Shown in pieces: positions 21,501 through 29,339 of a stretch of 64,000 bases of DNA. Source of the stretch: Luidia sarsii (taxonomy: Eukaryota; Echinodermata; Asteroidea; Paxillosida; Luidiidae); contig OX465103.1 of assembly GCA_949987565.1 (NCBI GenBank), positions 9,809,149-9,873,148 on the forward strand. Direction: 5' to 3'. Positions within the stretch are counted from its first letter, which is position 1, and every line of letters starts with the position of its first letter. A program made the translations under genes and the position numbers. Under the pieces are notes generated by a model, which worked only from the letters and a program-made list of their open reading frames with translations, did not search any database and had not been told where the DNA came from.

Positions 21501-22508
21501 GTTACAGCACCGTATAGTCCACACGTTTTTTTTGTAATGCTAGATATCATTGCTTGTGTGATACATTAGGGATGTGATACAGCCTTTGCCTTGCCTTATT
21601 TGATTGGCATTTCATTGTCCGTCTCTCGTAGAATTTCACCGGCCTCTTCAGCAAGCTGAGCACACTTCTGCAGCTGTGGGGCCACGTCAAGGAGTTCAAC
21701 CCTAAGGTTAGTGCCTGGGCCCCATCCCAGCCGCCTGTCTGCCAGTTATCTAGAGAGCCTGAGAGGATGGGCCATCACTTGACCAATGAATGGCTTTGTA
21801 AAGAGCACCGCTGGAAGTAAAGAGCACCGCCACACATTTGTATTCATGTGACGTGACATACGATTTAAAGTTGCCCATGGTTCTATGTCCCTACGCAGCG
21901 ACGCTTACGCAAGTACATGTATATGCTTTTCCTATATACTGGACATGTACATCTTTGGCAATGCTCTTTACTTTCTCCCATACTCAAGATGGCAGCTTCC
22001 ATGACATTTCAGTATGGCGCCCTCTGTTATCCATCTATATGTTATCTATGGCCGTTTTCAAAATTATGGCTTTGGCTTGGGCTTAGGCTTCGGCCATATT
22101 TACCTTACTCGTTATAATATCACAGGCATCTAAAAACAAGCATTTGGCCCCAGTTTCTTGGGGAATACCCTGTACCTATCAAGCCAACAAACCTTCAAAT
22201 TCAGAAACAAACCACAACCTGGATTTTCGGGTTTTGTCAGACGGAGACGAAACCTGAGCCCGAGCCTTCATTTTGAAAACGGCCTACAGTATGTCTATGT
22301 GTACCATCACAAGCCTTCCTAGCAATGACTCTGGCAATGGTAGTCACAACGTGTACAGGTGTCAAAGGTTCGATTCCCCCTTTGGTTTCAGATTGTGGAG
22401 GCTCTGGAGGAGAACGAGGATGCCAGCAGTGACCATCTGCCCTACAAGTTGGTGGAGATAGAGACCACACTAGCCAACAAGGACTGCAATGCTGATGACG
22501 CCGTCTAA
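479..22508 (+). CDS. Plexin receptor, 3' 29 coding exons (5' part outside window)
   Basis: Single-pass semaphorin receptor; the cytoplasmic GAP acts on Ras/Rap-type GTPases at the plasma membrane. Coding exons: 479-596, 1334-1465, 2535-2630, 3425-3530, 4039-4232, 4850-4998, 5442-5559, 6150-6286, 7373-7540, 8382-8478, 9103-9363, 9599-9775, 10070-10295, 11333-11475, 12128-12255, 12579-12644, 13103-13177, 13819-13885, 14668-14814, 15756-15912, 16600-16703, 17107-17212, 18431-18543, 19597-19737, 20120-20277, 20731-20878, 21097-21237, 21632-21706, 22392-22508. All have AG/GT borders and compatible phases and give 1287 residues ending in TAA. Exon 1 opens with the third base of a codon, so the gene continues upstream (Sema, PSI1 and IPT1 are missing here). 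The order PSI-IPT-PSI-IPTs-TM-GAP/RBD/GAP is diagnostic. The RBD (RSGKAGRIVL) and last IPT (DLAISNEEV) look closer to plexin-B than plexin-A as I recall them, but the paralogue is not settled. Confidence 0.96.
895..1165. repeat. Two tRNA-derived SINE copies, head to head
   Basis: Minus copy 1010-895 (GGTTCAAGTCCTGGTCCAGTC on that strand, B box) and plus copy 1023-1165 (gggttcaagtcccggtccag, then ttttctttgctaatttttc). Confidence 0.75.
1334..3530 (+). CDS. Plexin exons: IPT/TIG domain between PSI2 and PSI3
   Basis: Three exons (1334-1465, 2535-2630, 3425-3530) encode a beta-sandwich region with a G-C-P start (DGCPQIEQQSGEILIP), a central ECRLHVDG and a final SLSLMWTDNGG / DDRYHFT strand. This corresponds to the plexin region leading into PSI3. 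The introns hold SINE copies, a TIR element (2138-2510) and a hammerhead-like repeat (about 3245-3405). Confidence 0.88.
1555..1785 (-). mobile_element. Partial reversed copy of the AACATTGG TIR element
   Basis: Reverse complement of 19125-19290 with the same AACATGAGGTTT / CATGACCATCTACAAACTG order and the end cccaatgttgtattgggcc. The other end was not found. Confidence 0.55.
2138..2510. mobile_element. 373-bp TIR element in plexin intron
   Basis: The ends AAAGCCCCTACACAACATTG and their complement at 2489-2510 pair over 22 bp with one mismatch. The interior motif cagtttgaagatggttatgg recurs in 19119-19592 and, reversed, in 1555-1785. Confidence 0.7.
3245..3405 (+). repeat. Hammerhead-like repeat, family B
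   Basis: CTGAAGA (3285-3291), a 21-nt hairpin GGGCAG...CTACCC, GAAAC (3313-3317) and ATC follow in order, with CTC/GAG able to pair outside. This is the layout of a hammerhead core with one extra C before stem II. Outer parts tttgcatggtgg and caccgcaaaccttccac are near-inverted. Confidence 0.5.
3590..3725 (-). repeat. tRNA-derived SINE copy
   Basis: B-box-like tttgaactcaagacc and gcttttccagccc on the plus strand, tail aaaatggcaaagaatt. Confidence 0.7.
3727..3995 (+). repeat. 85-91-bp tandem repeat, about 3 copies
   Basis: ggctggcagtctaccaccaa ... cttgcttcagactagtcacc ... tatttgtcagccttggctgg repeated. Same family, opposite strand, at 12660-13010. Confidence 0.8.
4039..4232 (+). CDS. Plexin exon: third PSI domain
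   Basis: The exon encodes LYKCQALRPDCSRCVS followed by LGCVWCEGTC and later cysteines, the C-x2-C ... G-C-x-W-C pattern of PSI domains. It ends CEDPVILS, the usual entry into the next IPT strand. Confidence 0.93.
4400..4565. repeat. Family A palindromic repeat
   Basis: Inverted pair of cctgacgtttcgatcctaacagg and its complement, extended outward by aaatgcaaatctcaaaattt on one side and aaattttgaga on the other. Confidence 0.7.
4850..9775 (+). CDS. Plexin exons: membrane-proximal IPT/TIG repeats
   Basis: Seven exons (4850-4998, 5442-5559, 6150-6286, 7373-7540, 8382-8478, 9103-9363, 9599-9775) encode successive IPT domains. Markers are FGPLEGNTTVTLTGTDLG, PKKGPMSGGTKVIVTGQNL, AAGGRELTVNGTGFELIQ and GKGLDLAISNEEV. 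Each IPT opens with the P-x-x-G-P/x-x-G-G-T hallmark and a conserved G-x-x-L/F. The 9103-9363 exon is long (87 codons) and holds an acidic YFDDPIYNPFSDIFE stretch, as in the plexin IPT insertion loop. Confidence 0.93.
5596..6103. repeat. 24-bp minisatellite in plexin intron
   Basis: ctgcaagaagataagttctt(ctta) repeated about 20 times with 18- and 21-bp variants. Open in several frames on both strands because the unit is a multiple of three. Confidence 0.9.
6830..7020 (+). repeat. Diverged family B repeat
   Basis: Contains gaaagtttgcgg, gctctgaaaagagc, gtcagagtacaca and caccgcaaaccttccac. The catalytic-like core is not intact. Confidence 0.5.
7050..7230 (-). repeat. tRNA-derived SINE copy with 5' module
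   Basis: cctgagctatccagccc, then ttaactgctgaatgtctcca and gggatcacatcccc, the module found upstream of other copies. Confidence 0.6.
8000..8290. repeat. Degenerate agctatag repeats in plexin intron
   Basis: Variants of agctatagaacagaagctat and gtgtaaagctatag fill the stretch. Confidence 0.75.
8815..9075 (+). repeat. Long SINE copy (5' module + tRNA-like unit)
   Basis: gctgcatccattttgtgcaa, ggcaattaatggtttaattg, actagttgactatttggga, then a tRNA-like unit with gggttcaaagtcccgatcc. Its end lies about 30 bp before the exon at 9103. Confidence 0.7.
9408..9598. repeat. 15-18-bp tandem repeat in a short plexin intron
   Basis: tgacatctttggtgacatc and tttggggacatc repeats fill nearly the whole intron between the exons at 9363 and 9599. 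Confidence 0.8.
10070..10295 (+). CDS. Plexin exon: transmembrane and juxtamembrane segment
   Basis: The exon encodes the last extracellular strand (FSIGYIRYPG), a hydrophobic span of about 23 residues (VLIACLVSGLVVLIMVFVTF) and a basic stop-transfer YRMRKRAEEK. A heptad-like helix (VEWYLDHSEKIHEELAGDMK) follows, the juxtamembrane coiled coil of plexins. Type I topology. Confidence 0.95.
11075..11255. repeat. Two SINE fragments, tail to tail
   Basis: Plus fragment ctcgggttcaattcccagtc, then minus copy with gactggactgggaccgag and catctgagctatccagccc. Confidence 0.7.
11333..14814 (+). CDS. Plexin exons: first half of the cytoplasmic GAP (C1)
   Basis: Exons 11333-11475, 12128-12255, 12579-12644, 13103-13177, 13819-13885 and 14668-14814 encode the conserved TDLTSDLQGIGMPFVSYRDY entry, then LLTVVMVCQDNLAYLTDILF. 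The C1 motif LFRRTETILEKLLSNW carries the arginine pair that plexins use for catalysis. GPVDVVTGKANFTL leads to the RBD boundary. The 14814 donor is ATG|gttaga, a weak but valid GT site. Confidence 0.94.
11690..12004 (-). mobile_element. Possible LINE remnant with C-P-H-C ... E-C zinc-knuckle-like region
   Basis: The minus-strand reading LPLRYNV ... LCPHCLIDSETEMDFLLECS resembles the C-x2-C ... E-x-E-x-H-F-L-x-x-C block that follows reverse transcriptase in LINEs (H replaced by D here). It overlaps a plexin intron only. Confidence 0.4.
12270..12395. repeat. Polypyrimidine (TCTCCC)n tract
   Basis: About 125 bp of ctctcc/ctccct on the + strand in a plexin intron. Confidence 0.85.
12660..13012 (-). 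repeat. About 85-bp tandem repeat, about 4 copies
   Basis: gtagactgccagccaaggct ... ggtgactagtctgaagcaag ... cataagcctc repeated, the reverse complement of the 3.7-kb array. Confidence 0.8.
13450..13735 (+). mobile_element. Non-LTR retrotransposon 3' remnant (reverse transcriptase C-terminus)
   Basis: Translation reads WYGHVLRKDDDCVLRRAFEF and GRPRRRGQPKRTW, the R/K-W-x-G-H-V-x-R and G-R-x-R-G-x-P-x-x-T-W block common at the C-terminus of invertebrate LINE polyproteins. Stops follow, then a conserved-looking PPPVNGTKPD end. A dead fragment in a plexin intron. Confidence 0.7.
14085..14235. repeat. 41-bp repeat (gtgggatactgggt type), partial array
   Basis: taaatgggtacctgtgtggg / atactgggtgtctctgag, about 3 copies; same family at 16780-17045 and 19870-19930. 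Confidence 0.75.
14402..14575. mobile_element. GATTTCAC MITE, copy in plexin intron
   Basis: Shares CAAAGCCTTACAATRCATC, a gatggataaccyat core and a TTTGRTGAAA end with 38404-38548 and (in part) 41873-42015. Confidence 0.55.
14845..14945 (+). repeat. Family A half repeat
   Basis: GGTCCTGCTAGGATTGAAAC, atcaggccctcc, then tcattttagtcaataaggag. Only one arm is present. Confidence 0.65.
15036..15318. repeat. 48-bp minisatellite in plexin intron
   Basis: Unit gatggagggaaccagtgcat plus tggttaccactccagatact plus gtctattt, about 5.5 copies. 48 bp is 16 codons, hence the open frames. Confidence 0.9.
15445..15607. repeat. Family A palindromic repeat, well preserved
   Basis: The arms ggcctgacgtttcgatcc and ggatcgaaacgtcaggcc flank tagcaggacctttctc and its mirror. 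Then ttgcattttggtaatttta and gcagtttgcaac follow. Confidence 0.75.
15756..17212 (+). CDS. Plexin exons: Rho-GTPase-binding (ubiquitin-like) domain
   Basis: Exons 15756-15912, 16600-16703 and 17107-17212 encode the insert that splits the GAP in plexins: VLDIDSISQVKEKILDAIY, then RPSAQEVALEIRSGKAGRIV, then LDGWKRTNTLRSYHV and a variable Ser/Thr-rich end. In the family this ubiquitin-like fold binds Rac/Rnd GTPases. The EIRSG position is E-W-R-S/Q-G in vertebrate plexins, so the usual Trp is missing. Confidence 0.92.
16130..16425. repeat. Simple ggtcagttggtcggta repeats
   Basis: Imperfect 4-mer based array of (g)gtcagt, ggtcggt and aggttggt words. Confidence 0.8.
16780..17045. repeat. 41-bp repeat array in plexin intron
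   Basis: About 6 copies of taaatgggtacctgtgtggg and atactgggtgtctctgag, spaced 41 bp. Confidence 0.85.
17925..18290. repeat. Inverted SINE pair sharing one 5' module
   Basis: Minus tRNA-like unit (17930-17995), module (18020-18170), then plus unit with ctcagatgggaagggcgcc and ccaatcccggtccagtc. Confidence 0.7.
18431..22508 (+). CDS. Plexin exons: second half of the GAP (C2) and C-terminus
   Basis: Seven exons (18431-18543, 19597-19737, 20120-20277, 20731-20878, 21097-21237, 21632-21706, 22392-22508). Key motifs are NVWHLVKVED, FREIYFPRLISTKGTIQEYI, KYLFDFFDSQA and SLSLRFWSNVIRH, which holds the third GAP arginine in L-R-F-W. Then come FIFDIR, NPSDQKLGKDSDMNKLLF and a final IVEALEENEDASSD. 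The protein ends NADDAV, with Asp at -2 and Val at 0. This could serve as a class III PDZ ligand; plexin-B proteins end in a PDZ ligand, but the motif differs. Confidence 0.95.
19119..19592. mobile_element. TIR element abutting plexin exon at 19597
   Basis: Left AAGGCCCGATACAACATTGG and right CCAATGTTGTTTTGGGCCTT form the inverted ends. The right end reads straight into tcag and the 19597 exon, so its T-rich end may form part of the acceptor tract. Confidence 0.6.
20520..20680. repeat. Family A palindromic repeat
   Basis: gttgcaagctgcttattgc, then gatcccagcaggacctttcc and gagaaaggtcctgcaagg. Diverged. Confidence 0.65.
21810..22049. repeat. Dispersed repeat shared with 52990-53270
   Basis: Same ordered motifs as the 53-kb copy. 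It lies in the last plexin intron and abuts a TIR element at 22050. Confidence 0.65.
22050..22284. mobile_element. Short TIR element in last plexin intron
   Basis: Left GGCCGTTTTCAAAAT plus a ggcttgggcttaggc tract is mirrored on the right by gcccgagcc plus ATTTTGAAAACGGCC. TIRs of about 40 bp, total 235 bp, no ORF. Confidence 0.6.
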
Positions 22509-23224
22509 GACTGCCAGCGAGAAGCATCAACCAGACACCAACCCAGACAACCAGAAGGCTGCTCATGCCACAAGACGTCGCTCGTCCCAACCACTAGGTC
22601 CATTTGCTGTTGGGTTGCTGCTTCCCATTTCCTCACATACAATGTAGGCTGCGCTAAGTCAACAGTGGTAGGATATCTTTTTGTGTTCAAGTCACATTTT
22701 CATGAGTTTTCAAGTTACAGCGATGTGTCAAAGATGTGTCATATTCAGAAGTACAACAAAACTGACTTATTATTAAAAGATACAATTTAAAGACTTTAAT
22801 CCTGCCACAACCTTTGAAATACCAACTTGTTTCCCAGTGCAAATTTTTTTTTTTTTCATTTAAGTGCAAGTTGACCATTTTGTGCACTGTGCCCCTTTGA
22901 TGCTGCCTGTTACAATGTAAGGCTTCATTTGGAGTCAATTTCTTCCCATGAGCTTTATTTTCGGGGGGGGGGGTTAATTCTATATATCCATTGCTTCAGT
23001 ACTCAGTCAATGTCCATTTGTTCCTTTGAGCAAATGCCAAATTGTTTGGTGCAATACATGACAAATACAAGGCACCAAGAATGTTTTAGGATGAAAGCTT
23101 TAGGAATGCCAACATTTCATTTGTTTGTTTTGCAGTTTGCGTCTACAACCCAAACCACTCTCTTTCATTGGCACAAAAGGAAAACAAATGTCTTGATAAT
23201 GCAATGAAAATGTCATTCTGGTAT

Positions 23225-23345
23225 TTTCATTGGCTAATTGGGAGGCCACCGTGTAAGGGCTGCATACATGTAGCTCAGATAGACGAGCACTGGTACCGTA
23301 CGTTAATCTAGATGTTTTCCTTGCCAATGTTTCAATTAAGTCTTT
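23225..23345 (+). repeat. Truncated SINE copy
   Basis: aattgggaggccaccgtg, tgtagctcagatagacgagc, gtttccttgcc-like tail; B box lost. Confidence 0.6.
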
Positions 23346-23699
23346 TCATGTTAGAACAACCTTGTTGCTATTCAGTAGGCCTACTTTGTAGTGAAAAAAT
23401 GTTTATTGGTACAGATTATGGGCATGGTGGTTGGCATGGTGATTCCTACTCAGTTTTCTTGGAGGCATTTTATATCCATTTTCCCCTTTTTGCAAAGTTA
23501 TGACCAATTGATATTACCACTCAATCAGATAATATGACTGATTAAGAATTTTCTAGTAGTACTTTTATTATTTGGCAGATATATTGAAAGATACTGGTAT
23601 TGATATTGGTACTGATATTGTTTTTCAGATCTATAGATATATATTTTTTCTAGCCTTTGTGTGAAAAGTTTTTTGTAATGAAACTGTACTGATTTGAAA

Positions 23700-23865
23700 A
23701 TAAGTTGACTTAATTGGGAAGGCTGCCATTTAAGGGCTGGATAGCACAGATGAAGAGTGCCGGTACGCAGTACCAGAGGTCCCGGGTTCAAGTCCTGGTT
23801 CAGTCAAAGTTTTCTTTGCCATTTGTCAAAATTGTTCAAGACTTCCCTGTCAGTTTTGTCATTAT
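23700..23865 (+). repeat. SINE copy with complete tRNA-like cloverleaf
   Basis: 23735-23805 folds as a tRNA: acceptor GGCTGGA/TTCAGTC (with wobble), D arm, anticodon arm with loop ACGCAGT, variable AGGTC, T arm with TTCAAGT. Then the shared tail aaagttttctttgccatt. A pseudo-tRNA, not a tRNA gene. Confidence 0.75.
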
Positions 23866-24884
23866 TTTCATGAGTGAAACTGTACAGAGTTTAAACCAAA
23901 AGAATGCAACTGATTTGGAGTTTTTCCTTAAAAGATCCTTGCCAAATCAATTTAGAGAGTGAAAGATCAAAGGTGGACTGGGTGGGTTTTGAACTCAGCT
24001 TCTTAGTGTACATGCTTGCCAAATAAGGCCACTAATGGTTTTCAAAGACATGGCTCTTCTGTTAGTCTTCCTCTCTGCTATCCAGCATCTGCAGATCCAC
24101 ACTGTAGTCTGTCCATGACATGGAGAAATTGTTTTCTTGTTCAACAAGAGTACAGTATCTCTAAGCTTTAGGCCAAACCTTGTCACTGGATGTTTTTTTT
24201 CACTTTAAGACTGGTGACAGAAACAGCTGGAGCCTTTGCCAAAATTGTGATGAAGAACCTTCAGACTTTATCACTCAGTATTTGGAATCATTCATTTATG
24301 ACCATAAATCCTGCCCTTTTTCAGTTTACTTGCGGCTGTTTTCCACCTTTGATGTACTCTATCGACACGGCATGCGAACTTTCTTGAAATTCCTAATATA
24401 TAATTCCTGGGGAAGTTTGTGTAACCAATGTAATTCTGAAATAGATTCTATTGAAGACTGGCCCCATGATTCCACTGTCTTGAAATTTAGTGTAGCAGTA
24501 ACATGCATTTTGATATGTAACAGACTTTGGATTTGGATGTACTTTAATTTGTAAGGAAATTGAAAGAGAAGAATAGTCTTTCTCGGATTGAAACAAACTT
24601 TATAAGATTTGTATATTTAAGGCTTTTCTTGTCAGTAAGCAACTCAAATCATCTTGCTATTGTTAATTTTTTTAAAGACAAATGAACTTTTTACTCTTTA
24701 TATTCCACAAATGATTTAGCTAAAGAAGTGTTAACCAGGACAATGTGTATTGTTGATTTTAAGCTGCACATTTATGTTGCTTCAAACCAAAGTGATATTT
24801 GTATTTACTCGGTTTATGACAATTTGTGGTTTGCAGCTTATCATGTTCTTTTATGAATTATGAATTTTGAAAGGTAACATGCAA

Positions 24885-25035
24885 ACATGTTGCAAACTGA
24901 CTTAAATGACCCAAAGGCAAATATCAAAAAATAGGAGGGCCTGACGTTTCGATCCATGCAGGACCTTTCTCACAGGGGCTTCTTCCCCATTGAGAAAGGT
25001 CCTGCTAGGATGAAAACATCAGGCCCTGCTGATTT
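24885..25035. repeat. Family A palindromic repeat in plexin 3' flank
   Basis: gggcctgacgtttcgatcc, 14-bp spacer gene-free loop, aaggtcctgctaggatgaaa. Confidence 0.65.
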
Positions 25036-25114
25036 TATATTCTAACAAGTTCATAAAAAGGCCTGGGAGCAATAGGGCTATCAACTCTTCAGTAGTCTTA
25101 CCAAAAAATGATAA

Positions 25115-25345
25115 TAATTCTAGCAGGATCTTTTCTGCCTTTGAGAAAGGTCCTGCTAGGATCGAAACGCCAGGCCCTCCTGATTTTTGAAGTTTCAAAG
25201 GGCTTGTCATTTTGAGCCCAGCGGGAACCCTCCTAAAAGGTCTTTCTGCCTACGGAAAGGCTCTGCTAGGATCAGAATGGCCAGGCTGTCTACATTTGTA
25301 AGATTCCCCATTGTGGTCATTCAGGTCAGTCAGCAGTTTGTTAAA
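25115..25345. repeat. Two adjoining family A repeats
   Basis: ctagcaggatcttttctgcc / aaggtcctgctaggatcgaa, then a second pair gagcccagcgggaaccc / ggctctgctaggatcagaat. Confidence 0.55.
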
Positions 25346-25599
25346 CATTCTTGTTTTACTTTCTACTCGGTCACAGAGAAGGACTATATTTTGGGGATCT
25401 TTTGGTTGTTGCGTCACGGTGTTGGGGTTACTGTTAGTAGTAAGCTGAGAACTGTTGTTGACATGTGTAAGCAAGTAAATGTGATAAGTGACTAGATATG
25501 ACTTGATCAGGCCTACGCGAAAGTTTGCAGTATAGGATACAAATACGATATGTTTTCTGTACATACACACGGACATTTAGTAGATCACATGGATTCTTC

Positions 25600-26400
25600 C
25601 TCCATAAATTGTATGTATATCCTACATCAATTCTGTGTAATATGCATTATGTGTACACTGTGTACATCACATTATCACATTATATCCTACATGAATTGTG
25701 TAATGTGCATTACATTTACACTATGAAGTGCACATTACATTATACATGTATCCTACATGTACATGAATTCTGTGTACTGTGCATTACATTTACACTATGA
25801 AGTGCACATTACATTATACAGTATCCTACATGTACATGAATTCTGTGTACAGTGCATTACATTTACACTATAAAGTGCACATTACATTATACATGTATCC
25901 TACATGTACATGAATTCTGTGTACTGTGCATTACATTTACACTATGAAGTGCACATTAAATTATACATGTATCCTACATGAATTATGTATACTGTGCAAT
26001 ACATTACATTATATCATACATGTACATGTACCGGGGGTACATGAATTCTTTGTACTGTGCACTGAATGTACTCTATGAAGTGCATATTACATTACATTAC
26101 GGTATATCCTACATGTACATGTACATGAATTCTGTGTACTGTGCATTGAATTTACTCTATGACGTGCACTACCGGTATTACATTACATGTAGATCCTGCA
26201 TGAATTCTGTATACTATACATTACATTTACCGTACCGGTACACCCGCATGAATTCTGTGTACTTTGCATGTGCATTGAAGTGTACCGGTACATCACATTA
26301 TATCCTAGTAATGTGCACTTCACAGAGCACATGTAATGTACAATGTATATATACATGTAGCATACAGAATTCATGTAGGATTTGATGTAATGTGCACTAC
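25600..26400. repeat. 73-74-bp minisatellite rich in ACATGTAC
   Basis: tcctacatgtacatgaattc starts recur at 25751, 25824, 25898 and 25972, then degrade. The unit also holds gcattacatttacactatga and gtgcacattacattatac. Confidence 0.85.
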
Positions 26401-26768
26401 TCTGTGCATGTGCAGTATACCGGACTATTAGATACAGATTTCATTTTGACATATTTATGTACAAATACAACCATGTGTGGACTCTAGAACAGCAGGTAAA
26501 CATCTTCTGATATGTATTTTATTTGGTGTAGGGTAATTAATAAAAATGTATATGGTATTTGAATGCAAGATTGCTTGATTTTAAAAACCTTTTTGGGTGA
26601 GTAAAACTACTGTCAAATATTGTACTATTATTGATATTTCATGTTCTGTAAATTGTCCTATATAGATCATTTTCTATGCACATCTGCAATTAAGAATTTG
26701 TTATTCTTTCTTACATATTTTTACATTTATAACCAAGAAATGTGCAAAACGTTGTCACCGATGAGTGA

Positions 26769-26774
26769 AATAAA
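26769..26774 (+). terminator. Candidate polyadenylation signal for plexin
   Basis: AATAAA lies about 4.3 kb after the plexin stop in an AT-rich context. It is a candidate only; a nearer non-canonical signal could be used. Confidence 0.25.
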
Positions 26775-26978
26775 TCTATAATAATACTAATAGCTAATGT
26801 TATTATTGTGTTATTAAAGTGTCATAATAAAAATCCCAGTCCCAGTCAAATCTCTCAGGTCCAAGAACCCAAGTCATCTAGGTCAAGTAGGAGTTACAGG
26901 TCTTATGTGGATAATTGTAACAAGTTACGACCATAAATAAAACCCAGATATGCATGCTTTGTTTATAAAAAAAACTGA

Positions 26979-26984
26979 TTTATT
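26979..26984 (-). terminator. Candidate polyadenylation signal on the minus strand
   Basis: Reverse-strand AATAAA about 2.6 kb beyond the INTS13 stop. If used, the two convergent genes would end within about 210 bp of each other. Low confidence; other tttatt sites exist nearer. Confidence 0.2.
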
Positions 26985-26989
26985 TCATA

Positions 26990-28496
26990 TTTACAGTTTT
27001 ACAAATTGATGGTACTATACCCAAGGTGAAGAAGTTATTTTAAAAGGAAATAACAAAAACAGGTGACAGAATATCTGAGATCTTTTCTTTTCAAAATATC
27101 TGCTGTGTAAAAGCTTCCTTGTAAAATGTGGATTTTGACGTCAATGTTTTTCAAGTGACAGAAATTTCACATACCTTATATTTTGAATTGAATTTTTGAT
27201 TTTCTTTGTGAAATCAGTATTCATCTATCAAAATTCATCACAAAGTTTAATCAATGATTAAGCGTGTGATATAAATTCATTGCCTATGGCTTTGACTTCA
27301 ACAAGAGGCTGCAATTGCAATTGCAATAGACGTGTAATTTCCTGCCGTAGTGAAGTTGACTTTTCAAAACCTAATATCAGTCAGTAGGTTGAGTGTCTGT
27401 GATAACCATACAACTTGAATTGTTTCTGTATACACATGCAGGTCATGAAAACTGGTGTAATGAGTACATGCACACCGCATGCATGGCACAGAATGGCGAC
27501 CCATTCAACTGATGCTAATTCCTGTACAAATTTATGCTGATGAGTCAGGATGCCAGATCCCAAGGACTCCTAACCCCCTATAGACAAAGATTTGTGACAT
27601 GTAGGGTCTAGAAATTGATACAAAATATCCAAAATGTGCATTGGAGCCACACAAAAAGTGTTACTGATCAACTGATCAATGTACACTTCACTGTACACAA
27701 ATAATGACTCATTTTAAGCCAGCAAGTGAGCAAGGGTATGTTGTTAAGCAGCCCTCAAGAGGCAGTTGCTGTCCAACTGCCACCATGTTTCCCCTTCATT
27801 TCGTCTGCTGTCACGATGTCCTCTCCTTCTTTACTTCCCCATTGGTGCTGCAACAAACAACAGGAAAGATTTCAAACTGAGCATTGATGCACAAAATATC
27901 ATCAGCAACATGCGCGAAGTGTCAGACCAGTTTAATCAACCAATGGTCACCTACTACATTTGGTAAATAGGCCAGTCTTGGCCAACGAAGTGGTGCTATA
28001 GTTAACAACTCTTCACGCTCAAACTCACATTCAGCCTATGTGGCATGGGCCCTATATAAGACAATTGTGTGGGGACCATGGGCAGTTCTGCTGTTCTGAC
28101 TGATAGGGCATGGTTGCATTTACCGGTAGCTGTGCCTCAGCACATGGGCCATGGATTTGTGTAGTGTTGTCTTGCCTGGAGTCCTATATTTTATCAGGTA
28201 TTGATTGTTGATTTGTAAATCGTGCCTCAATTGGCCATTTTTATGCTATCCTACACCTGAATTTAGACAGCCAAATTGTACATGCCACAAACGGTTGTTT
28301 TTCTGAAATAAATCAAAAATCATGATTATTTGTACTTTTAGCTAATCTATTTTGATTCCTCTGCCTCTGTTGGTAAAACTTAACCCCTATTTCCTTAATT
28401 TGATACCACTTGGTTACAATGACCAAAATTATCAAATAGAGTTTTTCATCCAATAATTGGCCATGGGGTTTGGGCAAGAGAGTACTGTATTCTTAT
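26990..28496. other. AT-rich intergenic stretch, no feature recognised
   Basis: No convincing coding, RNA or repeat structure beyond simple AT-rich sequence and scattered short ORFs. Confidence 0.5.
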
Positions 28497-28604
28497 TGAT
28501 TTAATTTACAGGTACTTATTGTTCTTGATTGTTTAACGAGTTTTGAAAATGGATCATTCTTCAAAATCTCCCGTGTAGTGGTCATTGGCCCAGGTGCGAA
28601 GTGG
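28497..28604. mobile_element. Right-end fragment of the same piggyBac-type MITE
   Basis: The sequence from tattgttcttgattgttt to GGTGCGAAGTGG matches the last ~105 bp of copy 1. It shares the TTAA at 28605 with copy 1, so the two abut directly. Confidence 0.7.
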
Positions 28605-28608
28605 TTAA

Positions 28609-29294
28609 CCACTTTGCGCCGGGACCTCCAAATCCAGAGCTCCGTTGGCTTGACTATTCGACGGGGCCCTCCGAATCTATTGTCCACATTTTAAACAAAG
28701 ACTCTTTTCAGCTTAAAACAAAGAAATACGAATCAGTACAAAGACCCCTTTTGACGCAAGTTGCCACATGAATTGCAAGATTAGCAGCAGTAATTATGCC
28801 ATTGTGGGACCTTTACTGTGGATGATCGAGGGATACCGCACTGCAGCTGAAAGCACGTGGGAGACATTGTGTTGGCATGCCATACAACCCAACAGTCATC
28901 GGTCAGGCAGTGGAATTCCACCCACATTCCTCACCGCCATCTGTATGCTCGGTTGTGACCGATCAACTCGAAGATTTGACTGCCTGGAGTGGAGGCTGGA
29001 GTCTGCGGTCAGGGATTGACAGTACTGTACACGCACGAACACACAAGTCCGTTACGCTCCATTGACGACGCACAATGGGGCCTTTTTCGAACGGATAATC
29101 TCTCGACAAAAGCCACAACGATGTCCAAATTGTGCCGGGTTTTACTCTCCTGTACCCATAGTATACCCTTATCGATTTATTTCACAGAAATATATTGTTC
29201 CGATTGTTTTAGCGAGATTTGAAAATGATGCATTGTTCAAAAACCCACGTATGGCGGTCATCAGCGCTAAAAAAAAAAAAACGGCGCGAAGTGG
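28609..29294. mobile_element. piggyBac-type MITE, copy 1
   Basis: Flanked by TTAA (28605-28608, 29295-29298). Ends are CCACTTTGCGCCGG and CGGCGCGAAGTGG. 686 bp, no transposase. TTAA plus C-C-x ends is the piggyBac signature. Homologous along its whole length to 37251-37945. Confidence 0.85.
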
Positions 29295-29339
29295 TTAAGA
29301 GCTATTAGACCTGAAAGGTCAGCCAATGCTACATTTCAT

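Larger units (their letters stand above)
22509..26774 (+). other. Plexin 3' flank, possible long 3'UTR
   Basis: No exon-like coding is seen. It holds SINE copies, two hammerhead-like palindromes, a 73-bp minisatellite and low-complexity AT. The first canonical AATAAA I found on the + strand is at 26769-26774, with another hexamer about 165 bp later. Whether the transcript reaches there is unknown. Confidence 0.4.

Noticed and set aside
23735..23805. Possible functional tRNA gene
   Set aside because: Cloverleaf is present but the same unit recurs a dozen times with shared flanks and mutations; it is a SINE head.
24180..24554. 124-codon ORF after the plexin stop
   Set aside because: No recognisable domain, AT-rich, no splice or start context; chance ORF in the 3' flank.
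25978..26385. Tyr/Met/Cys-rich ORF
   Set aside because: Reading of the 73-bp minisatellite.
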